From: Beijerinckiaceae bacterium | GTDB taxonomy: Bacteria; Pseudomonadota; Alphaproteobacteria; Rhizobiales; Beijerinckiaceae | Length of the DNA: 9,444 bases | NCBI GenBank assembly: GCA_022702195.1 | Contig: JAKONB010000149.1 | Location: 1-9,444, forward strand | Reading direction: 5' to 3' | Shown here: piece after piece, positions 1 to 5,719 of the stretch | Layout of the letters: each line of letters opens with the position of its first letter | Numbering within the stretch: the first letter of the stretch is position 1 | The notes under the pieces: generated by a model | What the model saw: only the letters and a program-made list of their open reading frames with translations | Databases searched by the model: none | Told to the model about the DNA's origin: nothing | Made by a program: the position numbers and the translations under genes

Positions 1-264
1 ATCCGGGGCCGGGGCCGGCCCCTCTCCTCCGCACGCCTGCTCCCGGCCCTGCGGAAGGGAACCCAGGGCAAGGCCGCCGACGTGCGGGCCTTCAGCACCA
101 CCGAGATCCTGGTGAAGACCCGGAAGCCGCGCCCGGTGAACACCGACGGGGAACTCTCCACCTACACCCCGGCGCATTTCAAGCTCCTGCCCAAGGCGGT
201 GCGGATCATCTCGCCCCCTTCGGCGGCCCGGCCCGGCACCGTGAGCGACGGCCATACGGTCTGA
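1..264 (+). CDS. Diacylglycerol kinase-like (YegS/DagK family) lipid kinase, C-terminal fragment
   Basis: The reading frame is open from the first base to the TGA at 262-264, so only the last 87 residues are visible and the start lies outside the window. The fragment has the style of the C-terminal lobe of YegS/DagK lipid kinases. A beta-rich stretch (FSTTEILVKTRKPRPVNTDGE, in part) carries the family's 'V-N-x-D-G-E' turn, followed by 'YTPAHFKLLPKAVRIISP', which resembles the closing strand 'TPA-x-F-x-(V/L)-LP-x-A-(L/V)-x-(V/I)'. Family members phosphorylate diacylglycerol or related lipids with ATP at the inner face of the membrane. The catalytic GGDGT region is not in the window, so activity cannot be judged. 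The gene lies 84 bp upstream of the TerC gene on the same strand, with a hairpin between them. Assignment rests on motif memory of a short piece. Confidence 0.7.
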   Translation: MRGRGRPLSSARLLPALRKGTQGKAADVRAFSTTEILVKTRKPRPVNTDGELSTYTPAHFKLLPKAVRIISPPSAARPGTVSDGHTV

Positions 265-303
265 CGCCTTCGCGTCCCGCCCCCTCCCCTGCATTTCCGC
301 CCT

Positions 304-326
304 GCCCGGGGGATCAGTCCCCGGGC
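304..326 (+). terminator. GC-rich hairpin after the lipid kinase gene, terminator-like
   Basis: An 8-bp perfect inverted repeat (GCCCGGGG at 304-311, CCCCGGGC at 319-326) with a 7-nt loop lies about 40 nt after the lipid kinase stop and 22 nt before the TerC start. No T-tract follows, so it may be a weak or Rho-assisted terminator, or an RNA structure in the TerC leader. Confidence 0.35.
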
Positions 327-348
327 CGCGTCAGCCGCGAGACCGCAC

Positions 349-1089
349 GTGGATCAGATCCTTCCCCTTCTCTCCGACCCCACCGCCTGGGTGGCGCTCG
401 CCACCCTCATCGTGATGGAGGTAGTGCTCGGCGTCGACAACCTCATCTTCATCTCGATTCTCACCAACAAGCTGCCGGCCGACCAGCAGACGCGGGCGCG
501 GCGCATCGGCATCGGCCTCGCGCTGATCCTGCGGCTCGGCCTGCTCGGCACCGTCGCCTACATTGTCCACCTGACGCAGCCGGTCTTCACGCTCTTCGGC
601 CAGGCCCTGTCCTGGCGGGATCTCATCCTCATCGGCGGCGGCCTGTTCCTGCTGTGGAAGGCCACCAAGGAGATCCACCACAGCGTCGATCCGGAACCCC
701 AGGAGAAGCCGGGCGCCTCCGCGAGCCTCGGCTTCGCGGCGGCCATCGGCCAGATCCTGGTTCTCGATCTCGTCTTCTCCATCGACAGCATCATCACCGC
801 CGTGGGCATGACCGAGCACGTGCCGATCATGGTGGTGGCGGTGATCGTCGCCGTCACCGTGATGCTGCTGGCCGCCGAGCCGCTGTCCCGCTTCATCGCC
901 GCCAACCCGACCGTGGTGATGCTGGCTTTGGGCTTCCTCATCATGATCAGCATGACGCTGATCGCCGAAGGGTTCGGGGCGCATGTGCCGAAGGGCTACA
1001 TCTACACCGCCATGGCGTTCTCGGCCGGCGTCGAGGGCCTGAACATGATGGCCCGGCGGCGCCGGCGGGGCCAATCCGGAACAGCCTGA
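349..1089 (+). CDS. TerC-family integral membrane protein (putative metal ion transporter)
   Basis: This 246-residue protein matches the TerC family in length and layout, with about seven hydrophobic segments. Segment 1 holds the acidic family motif MEVVLGVDNLIF (residues 23-34, with E24, D30 and N31). A second motif, DLVFSIDSI (140-148, with D140 and D146), is the pseudo-symmetric counterpart. The C-terminal motif AEGFGAHVPKGY (206-217, with E207 and H212) precedes the last membrane span, and a basic tail follows. TerC was named for tellurite resistance, but several members (Alx, B. subtilis MeeF/MeeY) are implicated in manganese export and metalation of secreted enzymes. The buried acidic residues fit cation transport, but the substrate here is not known. 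The start is the GTG at 349, which places E24 and D30 in the first long hydrophobic segment; no strong ribosome binding site is visible. The strong terminator at 1125-1158 closes the unit. Confidence 0.9.
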   Translation: MDQILPLLSDPTAWVALATLIVMEVVLGVDNLIFISILTNKLPADQQTRARRIGIGLALILRLGLLGTVAYIVHLTQPVFTLFGQALSWRDLILIGGGLFLLWKATKEIHHSVDPEPQEKPGASASLGFAAAIGQILVLDLVFSIDSIITAVGMTEHVPIMVVAVIVAVTVMLLAAEPLSRFIAANPTVVMLALGFLIMISMTLIAEGFGAHVPKGYIYTAMAFSAGVEGLNMMARRRRRGQSGTA

Positions 1090-1124
1090 TTCCGGCTCGC
1101 TGACCGTTTCACGGGAAAACAGAT

Positions 1125-1158
1125 AAAAGGCCCGACCGGTCGTCCGGTCGGGCCTTTT
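1125..1158. terminator. Bidirectional intrinsic terminator between TerC and acid phosphatase genes
   Basis: A perfect 15-bp inverted repeat (arms 1125-1139 and 1144-1158) has a 4-nt loop (TCGT). The stem begins with AAAA and ends with TTTT, so on either strand the GC-rich hairpin is flanked by A's and followed by T's. It sits 35 bp after the TerC stop and 27 bp beyond the phosphatase stop, between convergent genes, as expected for a shared terminator. Confidence 0.92.
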
Positions 1159-1185
1159 CCGTGGGACACTCGGGATAGGCTGGTC

Positions 1186-2037
1186 CTACAGGATCGGGTC
1201 CCGGAACGCGGCCTCCTCGCGGGCGCAGACGGCTTGATCGGGGGCCGTTCCGCCCGCCGCCAGCAGCTTGCCGAGTTCCACGCGGGTCCGTTCGAGGTCC
1301 GAGCGGAAGGCGGCGTCGCCCTGGAGCGCGGCGAAGACGGCGCTGCCGGTGGTGCGCCCGGCCTGGATGTCGCTCATCCAATGGACGCCGCAGACCACCC
1401 GGCTCTCGCCATAGGCGCGGGCGCGCAGGAAGAACTGCGTCGCCTTCTCGGGCACCAGGGCCGCCATGATCGAGGCGTAGGTCCAGCTCTGCGTGGCGTG
1501 GCTGGAGGGGAAGCTGTAGGCGTTGCCGAGTTCGGCGGTGCGCATCACGCAGATCTCGGCCTCGTTGCCGACGAAGGGACGCAGGCGGCGGTAATGCTCC
1601 TTGGGGCCGCGCGTGGCGCGCGAAATGTCGAGGCGGACGCGCTCCAGCAGGGTCATCAGCGTGGGCGCGCGCGTCTGGTCGATGCGCTGCCCCAGCACGC
1701 AGGCGAAATCCTCGAGGATCGCCGAGGCGCCGTCGGCGACGTCGGTGGTGGCCAGATCCCAGCGGGGAGTCCCCTTCAGCGACCGCGTGGCGGCGAAGGC
1801 GGCCTTGTCGGCGGCCTCGGCAGCGGATTGCCCGCGTGGCGGCGAGGGCAGGATCGCCACCATGTCGGGGGCGGCGGCCTCGCTGAGATAGGGCGTGCGC
1901 GCGGGCTTGCCCGGCACCATCGGGGTCGTGGCGACGGACGGGGCCGAAATGGGCTTCGGGGGCGCCTCCTCCGCCCGCACCGATCCGGGCAGGAACGCGG
2001 TAGCGACCAGGGCGAAGGCGAGGGGCAGGCGGGCCAT
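1186..2037 (-). CDS. Secreted class A-like acid phosphatase (PAP2 superfamily)
   Basis: This 283-residue protein begins with a classic Sec signal peptide: a short basic start, the hydrophobic core LPLAFALVATAFLPG, and a likely cut after SVRA at residue 22. The mature protein carries the PAP2/class A nonspecific acid phosphatase signature in order: K146-x6-R153-P154, then PSSH at 177-180 with catalytic-type H180, then S212-R213-x5-H219-x3-D223. These residues build the vanadate-binding phosphatase site, in which one histidine becomes phosphorylated. The middle block reads PSSH where class A enzymes usually read PSGH. Cysteines at 112, 163, 216 and 271 could form periplasmic disulfides. Members release phosphate from organic monoesters in the periplasm; the natural substrate cannot be told from sequence. 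The gene stands alone, converging on TerC across a bidirectional terminator. The ATG at 2037 is chosen because it opens the signal peptide. Confidence 0.9.
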   Translation of the reverse strand: MARLPLAFALVATAFLPGSVRAEEAPPKPISAPSVATTPMVPGKPARTPYLSEAAAPDMVAILPSPPRGQSAAEAADKAAFAATRSLKGTPRWDLATTDVADGASAILEDFACVLGQRIDQTRAPTLMTLLERVRLDISRATRGPKEHYRRLRPFVGNEAEICVMRTAELGNAYSFPSSHATQSWTYASIMAALVPEKATQFFLRARAYGESRVVCGVHWMSDIQAGRTTGSAVFAALQGDAAFRSDLERTRVELGKLLAAGGTAPDQAVCAREEAAFRDPIL

Positions 2038-2078
2038 CGGCGTCTCTAAACTCTCGAAGCTGCGAGGAGGAAGCGATT

Positions 2079-2096
2079 GGGAACCTTGGGGTTCCC
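2079..2096. other. Perfect hairpin in the phosphatase leader region
   Basis: A 7-bp perfect inverted repeat (GGGAACC at 2079-2085, GGTTCCC at 2090-2096) with loop TTGG lies 42-59 bp upstream of the phosphatase start and 75 bp past the hydrolase-fold gene's stop. It could be a weak terminator, an operator or chance. No T-tract is present on the minus strand. Confidence 0.4.
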
Positions 2097-2130
2097 GAAC
2101 GACCGGGATGTGACAGTGCCATCCTGCGGT

Positions 2131-2146
2131 CCCGTTCCTGAACGGG
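2131..2146 (-). terminator. Terminator-like hairpin after the hydrolase-fold gene
   Basis: A perfect inverted repeat (CCCGTTC at 2131-2137, GAACGGG at 2140-2146) starts 24 nt beyond the stop codon of the minus-strand hydrolase-fold gene. In RNA it would fold as a 6-bp stem with a 4-nt loop. There is no T-run after it, so its activity as an intrinsic terminator is doubtful, but its position suits the end of the dapD-hydrolase unit. Confidence 0.35.
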
Positions 2147-2170
2147 CGCCGAGCGCGTCGCGGCCGGGGC

Positions 2171-3049
2171 TCAGGCGGCCTCGCGGATCGCCGCCGCCAC
2201 CTCGCCGGGATATTCCTCGTGCGGGGCGAGGGCGCCGGGGATCGCCGCCCGGGTCACGTGGCCGGTGGCGATGAGCGCATCCATCTCGGCGCCGGAGCGG
2301 CGCGGGGCGCGCTCGGGTCGCAGCACCAGGATCGGCGGCAGGCCGGCATCGCCGAACAGGTCGAGGAAGTCCTTGCGGGTCTCGTAGGGATCGAGGCCGC
2401 CGGTGACGAAGGCGGCGGTGCCGAAGCGTCCGCCGATCTGACGGGTGACCGCGTGCTTGTCGGCGATCACCCCGGGGGTGACGTGGGCGGGGTCCGCGTA
2501 GACATGGGCGCGCATCATCCGGCCGATGATCGGCCGGCTGATGTTGATGCGGTAGAGGGCATCGCCCAGGAGCGGCGTCTCGATGGCGCGGCGGATGCCG
2601 GCGATCAGACCCTTGCGCTCCGGCCCCATCGCGGTGGGCAGCGGTCCGCGCCAGGTGGGGGCCACCAGGACGAGGCGCCCGAACAGGCCCGGATGCCGGC
2701 GCGCCGCCGCCACGAGATAGGGCGCCGCGTGGCCGGCCGCGACCCCGAGGGCGTAGGGACCCGGCAGGGTCTCGATCAGCGCGTCCAGGAAGGCGTGCAT
2801 CGTGGCCGGATTCATCGGGATCCGGGCGCGCTGGTGGTCGCCGAAGCCCGGCCAGTCGGGCACGAGGCAGCGATGGTCGTGGCCGAGATGGCGGGCGAGC
2901 GCCCGCATCTCCACCCGCGCCGAGATCGAGGACAGGGCCGGCAGCAGCAGGGCGTCGGGGCCGCTCCCGATCACGTCGCAGGGGGTGGGCACGCCGCGCC
3001 CCTCGAGCTTCAGGACGAGGCCGCGGGAGGCATGGGCCGGTTCGATCAT
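2171..3049 (-). CDS. Alpha/beta-hydrolase-fold protein without a visible nucleophile
   Basis: The 292-residue protein has the outline of the alpha/beta hydrolase fold. Residues 31-45 look like the oxyanion-side strand, CLVPDWPGFGDH (61-72) is the typical 'D-x-x-G-x-G' turn, LVLVAP (126-131) is strand 6, and PPILVLRPE (238-247) and a C-terminal PHEE (276-279, with H277) fall where the acid and histidine strands lie. The nucleophile elbow, expected near residues 100-110, reads LGVAAGHAAPY. From residue 91 to 120 there is no Ser, Cys or Asp, so the usual G-x-S-x-G is absent. The protein may therefore be non-catalytic or use another chemistry. The start at 3049 is chosen because GAGAGG lies 9 nt upstream; an ATG at 3058 abuts that site, and the farther GTG at 3148 lies inside a hairpin. 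It follows dapD by 126 bp. Exact function unknown. Confidence 0.8.
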   Translation of the reverse strand: MIEPAHASRGLVLKLEGRGVPTPCDVIGSGPDALLLPALSSISARVEMRALARHLGHDHRCLVPDWPGFGDHQRARIPMNPATMHAFLDALIETLPGPYALGVAAGHAAPYLVAAARRHPGLFGRLVLVAPTWRGPLPTAMGPERKGLIAGIRRAIETPLLGDALYRINISRPIIGRMMRAHVYADPAHVTPGVIADKHAVTRQIGGRFGTAAFVTGGLDPYETRKDFLDLFGDAGLPPILVLRPERAPRRSGAEMDALIATGHVTRAAIPGALAPHEEYPGEVAAAIREAA

Positions 3050-3127
3050 CGCTCGCATCCTCTCGGGCTGTCCCGCTGGTGGGCCGTCCGGGACAGGATG
3101 ACCGCCGCGCCGGCCAAGACGATGCGG

Positions 3128-3152
3128 TGCGGTGCCCCGGTGGGGCACCGCA
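3128..3152. other. Strong hairpin between dapD and the hydrolase-fold gene
   Basis: A perfect 11-bp inverted repeat (arms 3128-3138 and 3142-3152, loop GGT) starts 23 nt past the dapD stop on the minus strand. The sequence after it on that strand (ACCGCATCGTCTT) has no continuous T-run. It may be a Rho-assisted terminator or a processing or stabilising structure for the dapD transcript. It lies about 80 nt upstream of the chosen hydrolase-fold start, so both genes could still be on one transcript. Confidence 0.5.
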
Positions 3153-3175
3153 GATGGGCGCCCCGTGGGGGAGGC

Positions 3176-4021
3176 TCAGGTGCGCAGCAGCTCGTTGATG
3201 GCGGTCTTGGCGCGGGTGCCGGCATCCACGCGCTTGACGATGATGGCGCAGTACAGGCCCGGGCCGGGCGTGCCGTCCGGCAGGTCCTTGCCGGGGGTCG
3301 TGCCCGACACCACCACCGAGTAGGGCGGCACCCGGCCATACATGACCTCGCCGGTGGTGCGGTCGATGATCTTGGTGGAGGCGCCGATATAGACGCCCAT
3401 GGAGAGCACGCTGCCCTCGCCCACGATCACCCCCTCGGCCACCTCGGCGCGGGCGCCGATGAAGCAATTGTCCTCGATGATCACCGGGTTGGCCTGGAGC
3501 GGCTCGAGCACCCCGGCGATGCCGGCGCCGCCGGAGATGTGGCAGTTCTTGCCGACCTGGGCGCAGGAGCCGATCGTCACCCAGGTATCCACCATCGTGC
3601 CCTCGCCCACATGGGCGCCGAGGTTGATGAAGGAGGGCATCAGCACCGCGCCCGGCGCGATGTAGGAGCCGCGCCGCACGACGCAGCCCGGCACGGCGCG
3701 GAAGCCCGCCTCGCGAAAATGCTTCTTCTTCCAGCCCTCGAACTTCGACGGCACCTTGTCCCACCAGGTGGCCCCTTCGGGGCCGCCATGGATGATCTCC
3801 ATGTCGTTGAGGCGGAAGGACAGCAGCACCGCCTTCTTGAGCCACTGGTTCACCTGCCAGTCGCCGCCCTCCTGTTTCTCGGCCACCCGCGCGTTGCCCG
3901 AATCGAGCAGGTCGAGGGCCGCCTCCACCGCGTCGCGCACGGCGCCCTTGGTCCCGGTGTCGATGCCGGCCCGTTCCTCCCAGGCGGTCTCGATCGTGGT
4001 GGCGAGGTCGGCGTGGGACAT
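3176..4021 (-). CDS. dapD: 2,3,4,5-tetrahydropyridine-2,6-dicarboxylate N-succinyltransferase
   Basis: DapD transfers a succinyl group from succinyl-CoA to tetrahydrodipicolinate, a cytosolic step of the succinylase route to meso-diaminopimelate for peptidoglycan and to lysine. The 281 residues fit the family closely. An alpha-helical N-terminal domain (about 1-105) contains the characteristic LLSFRLNDMEII (66-77). A left-handed parallel beta-helix of hexapeptide repeats follows (about 110-245), with RRGSYIAPGAVLMPSFIN at 116-133, MVDTWVTIGSCAQVGKN at 143-159, and HISGGAGIAGVLEPLQANP at 161-179. The C-terminal part includes TPGPGLYCAIIVKRVD. D145 and E193 have the same spacing as the functionally important D141 and E189 reported for the mycobacterial enzyme, so they are likely active-site residues. 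The ATG at 4021 has GGAAG just upstream. DapE and DapC are not in the window. The neighbours do not form a lysine operon. Confidence 0.98.
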   Translation of the reverse strand: MSHADLATTIETAWEERAGIDTGTKGAVRDAVEAALDLLDSGNARVAEKQEGGDWQVNQWLKKAVLLSFRLNDMEIIHGGPEGATWWDKVPSKFEGWKKKHFREAGFRAVPGCVVRRGSYIAPGAVLMPSFINLGAHVGEGTMVDTWVTIGSCAQVGKNCHISGGAGIAGVLEPLQANPVIIEDNCFIGARAEVAEGVIVGEGSVLSMGVYIGASTKIIDRTTGEVMYGRVPPYSVVVSGTTPGKDLPDGTPGPGLYCAIIVKRVDAGTRAKTAINELLRT

Positions 4022-4053
4022 GTCGGCTTCCGGGGGGTGGGATCGGGACCCCG

Positions 4054-4082
4054 TCCTTACAAAAGGCGGTCGCGCCTGTCAC
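4054..4082 (-). promoter_or_regulatory. Candidate sigma70-like promoter for dapD
   Basis: Read on the minus strand, GTGACA (4082-4077) resembles a -35 box and TAAGGA/GTAAGG (around 4060-4054) a poor -10 box, with 16-17 nt between. It ends about 33 bp before the dapD start. The stretch CTTTTGTAAGG is the only AT-rich patch in this gap. The -10 match is weak, so this is tentative. Confidence 0.25.
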
Positions 4083-4107
4083 CTCGCCCGTCGGCCTCGC
4101 CCGTCAG
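4082..4107. repeat. 13-bp tandem duplication overlapping a stop codon
   Basis: Two adjacent 13-bp units, CCTCGCCCGTCGG (4082-4094) and CCTCGCCCGTCAG (4095-4107), differ at one base. The second contains the stop codon of the minus-strand cyclic-nucleotide-binding-fold gene (4104-4106). Confidence 0.7.
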
Positions 4108-4583
4108 CCCGGCGCGTGGCCCCCGCCCGGGCCGATCGCGTCGAACCGGGCGCGGATGCCCTCGAGATCGCGGGAGAGGGCGGCGAGATCCTCCGCCAGT
4201 TCCGCATGGATCGCCCGGGCCGCGTCGGGAAATTCCGCGAGCACCCGCCGCATCAGGGTCGGGGTGATGCGCATCACCTCGGCGGCCGTGACCGCATGGG
4301 CGTCGCAGGGGCGCTCGCCGGTGAGGAACAGGGCGAGGCGGCCGATCAGCCCCGAGCGGCCGACCGTCACCGGATCGGCCCCGGGCCGGCGCGGCGCCAG
4401 CGCGATGGTGCCCGACAGCACCACGAAGCCGCCCTCCGCCCGCTCGTCGCGGGCGAACAGGCGATGGCCCGGACCCAGGCTGCGCCGCTCGGCGGCGAAG
4501 GAGAGCAGCCGCAGGGCGTCGCGGTCCAGGAACCCGAACAGCGGCGCGGCCTTCAGGATGGCGATGTTCTCGTCGAGCCCCAA
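4104..4583 (-). CDS. Stand-alone cyclic-nucleotide-binding-fold (Crp/Fnr-like) protein, no DNA-binding domain
   Basis: This 159-residue protein resembles the sensor half of Crp/Fnr regulators. The N-terminus APLFGFLDRDALRLLSFAAE (13-32) matches the opening helix of cNMP-binding domains, and HRLFARDERAEGGFVVLSGTIAL (40-62) is the beta-roll with its 'G-F-V-V-L-S-G' core. A helical tail (about 115-150) follows, but no helix-turn-helix, so it should not bind DNA by itself. The phosphate-binding cassette is poor: where cAMP binders have G-E-(L/I)-A-L this protein has G81-R82-L83-A84-L85, replacing the glutamate that contacts the ribose. cAMP binding is therefore unlikely, and the domain may sense something else or act by protein contact. 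The start is a TTG at 4583 preceded by GGGGAC. The gene lies 96 bp downstream of the response regulator in the same direction, so the two may work together; this is inference. Confidence 0.75.
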   Translation of the reverse strand: MGLDENIAILKAAPLFGFLDRDALRLLSFAAERRSLGPGHRLFARDERAEGGFVVLSGTIALAPRRPGADPVTVGRSGLIGRLALFLTGERPCDAHAVTAAEVMRITPTLMRRVLAEFPDAARAIHAELAEDLAALSRDLEGIRARFDAIGPGGGHAPG

Positions 4584-4679
4584 AATGTCCCCGCTGCACG
4601 CATGTCCGGCGCGGGCGAGCTTAGCCGAGGCGCCGGGCCGGCGATATCCCGCGCCGTCAGGGCGTGCCGCGAAACCCGG

Positions 4680-5366
4680 TCAGGGCAGCAGCTTGTAGCC
4701 GCCGCCCTCGGTGACGAGGATCGCCGCCAGCGTCGGGTTCGGCTCGATCTTCTGGCGCAAACGGTAGATGTGGGTCTCGAGGGTGTGGGTGGTCACCTGC
4801 GCGTTGTAACCCCAGACCTCGGCGAGCAGCGTCTCGCGGCCCACCACCTCGCGGCCGGCCCGGTAGAGGAAGCGCAGGATCGCGGTCTCCTTCTCGGTGA
4901 GCTTCAGCTTCGAGCCGCGGTCGCCCACCAGAAGCTTGGCGCCGGGGCGGAACGTGTAGGGGCCGATCTGGAAGACCGCGTCCTCGCTCGCCTCGTGGCT
5001 GCGCAGATGGGCGCGGATGCGGGCGAGCAGCACCGCGAACTTGAACGGCTTCGTGACGTAGTCGTTGGCGCCGGCCTCCAGCCCCTCGACGGTGTCGTCC
5101 TCGGAATCCTGGGCGGTGAGCATGATCACCGGGCCGCGATAGCCGCTGCGGCGCATGGCCCGCACCGCTTCGCGCCCATCCATGTCGGGCAGGCCGACAT
5201 CCATCACGGTGAGGTCGACGCGCCCGTCGACCACGCTGGCGATGGCGCTGGCCGCATCGGCGACACCCAACGTCGTGAACTCGTCGTAGAGGTCGAGCTG
5301 CTCGATGAGCGTCTCGCGCAAGGCGGCATCGTCGTCACAGATGAGCAGGCGATGGGTGTTGGGCAT
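4680..5366 (-). CDS. OmpR/PhoB-family response regulator, resembling alphaproteobacterial CenR
   Basis: A complete 228-residue two-component regulator. The receiver domain (about 5-122) has the acidic pocket D11/D12, the phospho-acceptor D56 in VMDVGLPD, the switch threonine T84 in MLTAQD, and K106 in VTKPFKF. A short linker leads to an OmpR-type winged helix (about 130-228), with the transactivation-loop and recognition-helix sequence LLAEVWGYNAQVTTHTLETH (180-199) and the wing ending in VTEGGGYKLLP. The linker and C-terminal wording resemble the CenR regulator of Caulobacter and rhizobia, which controls cell-envelope genes and is essential in Caulobacter. That match is from memory and needs a search, so no symbol is given. 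No histidine kinase is adjacent. The ATG at 5366 gives a standard receiver N-terminus. A 353-bp upstream region holds a candidate promoter and three GANTC methylation sites. Confidence 0.93.
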   Translation of the reverse strand: MPNTHRLLICDDDAALRETLIEQLDLYDEFTTLGVADAASAIASVVDGRVDLTVMDVGLPDMDGREAVRAMRRSGYRGPVIMLTAQDSEDDTVEGLEAGANDYVTKPFKFAVLLARIRAHLRSHEASEDAVFQIGPYTFRPGAKLLVGDRGSKLKLTEKETAILRFLYRAGREVVGRETLLAEVWGYNAQVTTHTLETHIYRLRQKIEPNPTLAAILVTEGGGYKLLP

Positions 5367-5719
5367 CGGCCGGAAGTCTTTCAGGCAACGAACGGAATCG
5401 CGTCGAACGACGCCGGTCCCGCGAACGGGTTCGAGGAAGCCGGCCCCAGGCTGGGCCGAGCGGTCAGCGGAAGGTGGGATTCAGGCGTCGAACGCGCCGA
5501 AGCCAACGCTTTCCATGGTGTCAAAGGTCTTGTCGATCCGCAGATACGATTCGGAAGACCAAAAAGTTTCAAAGTTGTTGCGATGAACATCGCGCCGTCG
5601 TGATCCCGGTCTGGTCCCCCTGCGGCGACGACGCGATAAGAGGACCGCGAAACACCCGCCCACCGCCCCGTGCCGCGCGAGGCGGACTGGCACCGGGCGG
5701 TTTGTGAGAGACACGCAGC
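5367..5719. other. 353-bp divergent regulatory region, response regulator to YkuD gene
   Basis: No supported gene occupies this stretch. It is less GC-rich than its surroundings, especially about 5540-5590. It holds a candidate minus-strand promoter (5544-5572), three GANTC sites (5395-5399, 5478-5482, 5548-5552) and a 6-2-6 palindrome (GCGATG-AA-CATCGC, 5580-5593). A minus-strand open frame ending at 5481 reads like protein but lacks a credible start (see findings). On the plus strand, GAGAG at 5706-5710 serves as the ribosome binding site of the YkuD gene. Confidence 0.6.
5544..5572 (-). promoter_or_regulatory. Candidate sigma70-like promoter for the response regulator
   Basis: On the minus strand, TTGAAA (5572-5567) matches a -35 box in four of six positions or better, followed by a 17-nt spacer and TCGTAT (5549-5544) as a loose -10. 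It sits in the most AT-rich patch of the gap and would give a leader of about 170 nt. A GATTC/GAATC site (5548-5552) overlaps the -10 edge. No transcript evidence is available. Confidence 0.3.

Noticed and set aside
82..264. A separate 60-residue gene starting at GTG 82
   Set aside because: The frame is open to the window start and the upstream residues continue the same lipid kinase, so this is an internal codon.
265..348. A yybP-ykoY-type manganese riboswitch upstream of the TerC gene
   Set aside because: The gap is only 84 bp and shows a single GC hairpin, with no recognisable riboswitch core.
3050..3148. Longer hydrolase-fold start at GTG 3148
   Set aside because: The codon lies within a strong hairpin, the added residues are not fold-like, and a better ribosome binding site favours 3049.
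2046..4082. A 678-codon minus-strand open frame and a 682-codon plus-strand frame (2219-4267) across the hydrolase-fold, dapD and downstream genes
   Set aside because: Both are Arg/Gly/Ala/Pro/His-rich shadow frames, common in high-GC DNA, and overlap dapD, whose identity is clear.
3756..5603. A 615-codon plus-strand open frame
   Set aside because: It is antisense to dapD, the cyclic-nucleotide-binding-fold gene and the response regulator, and has no recognisable domain.
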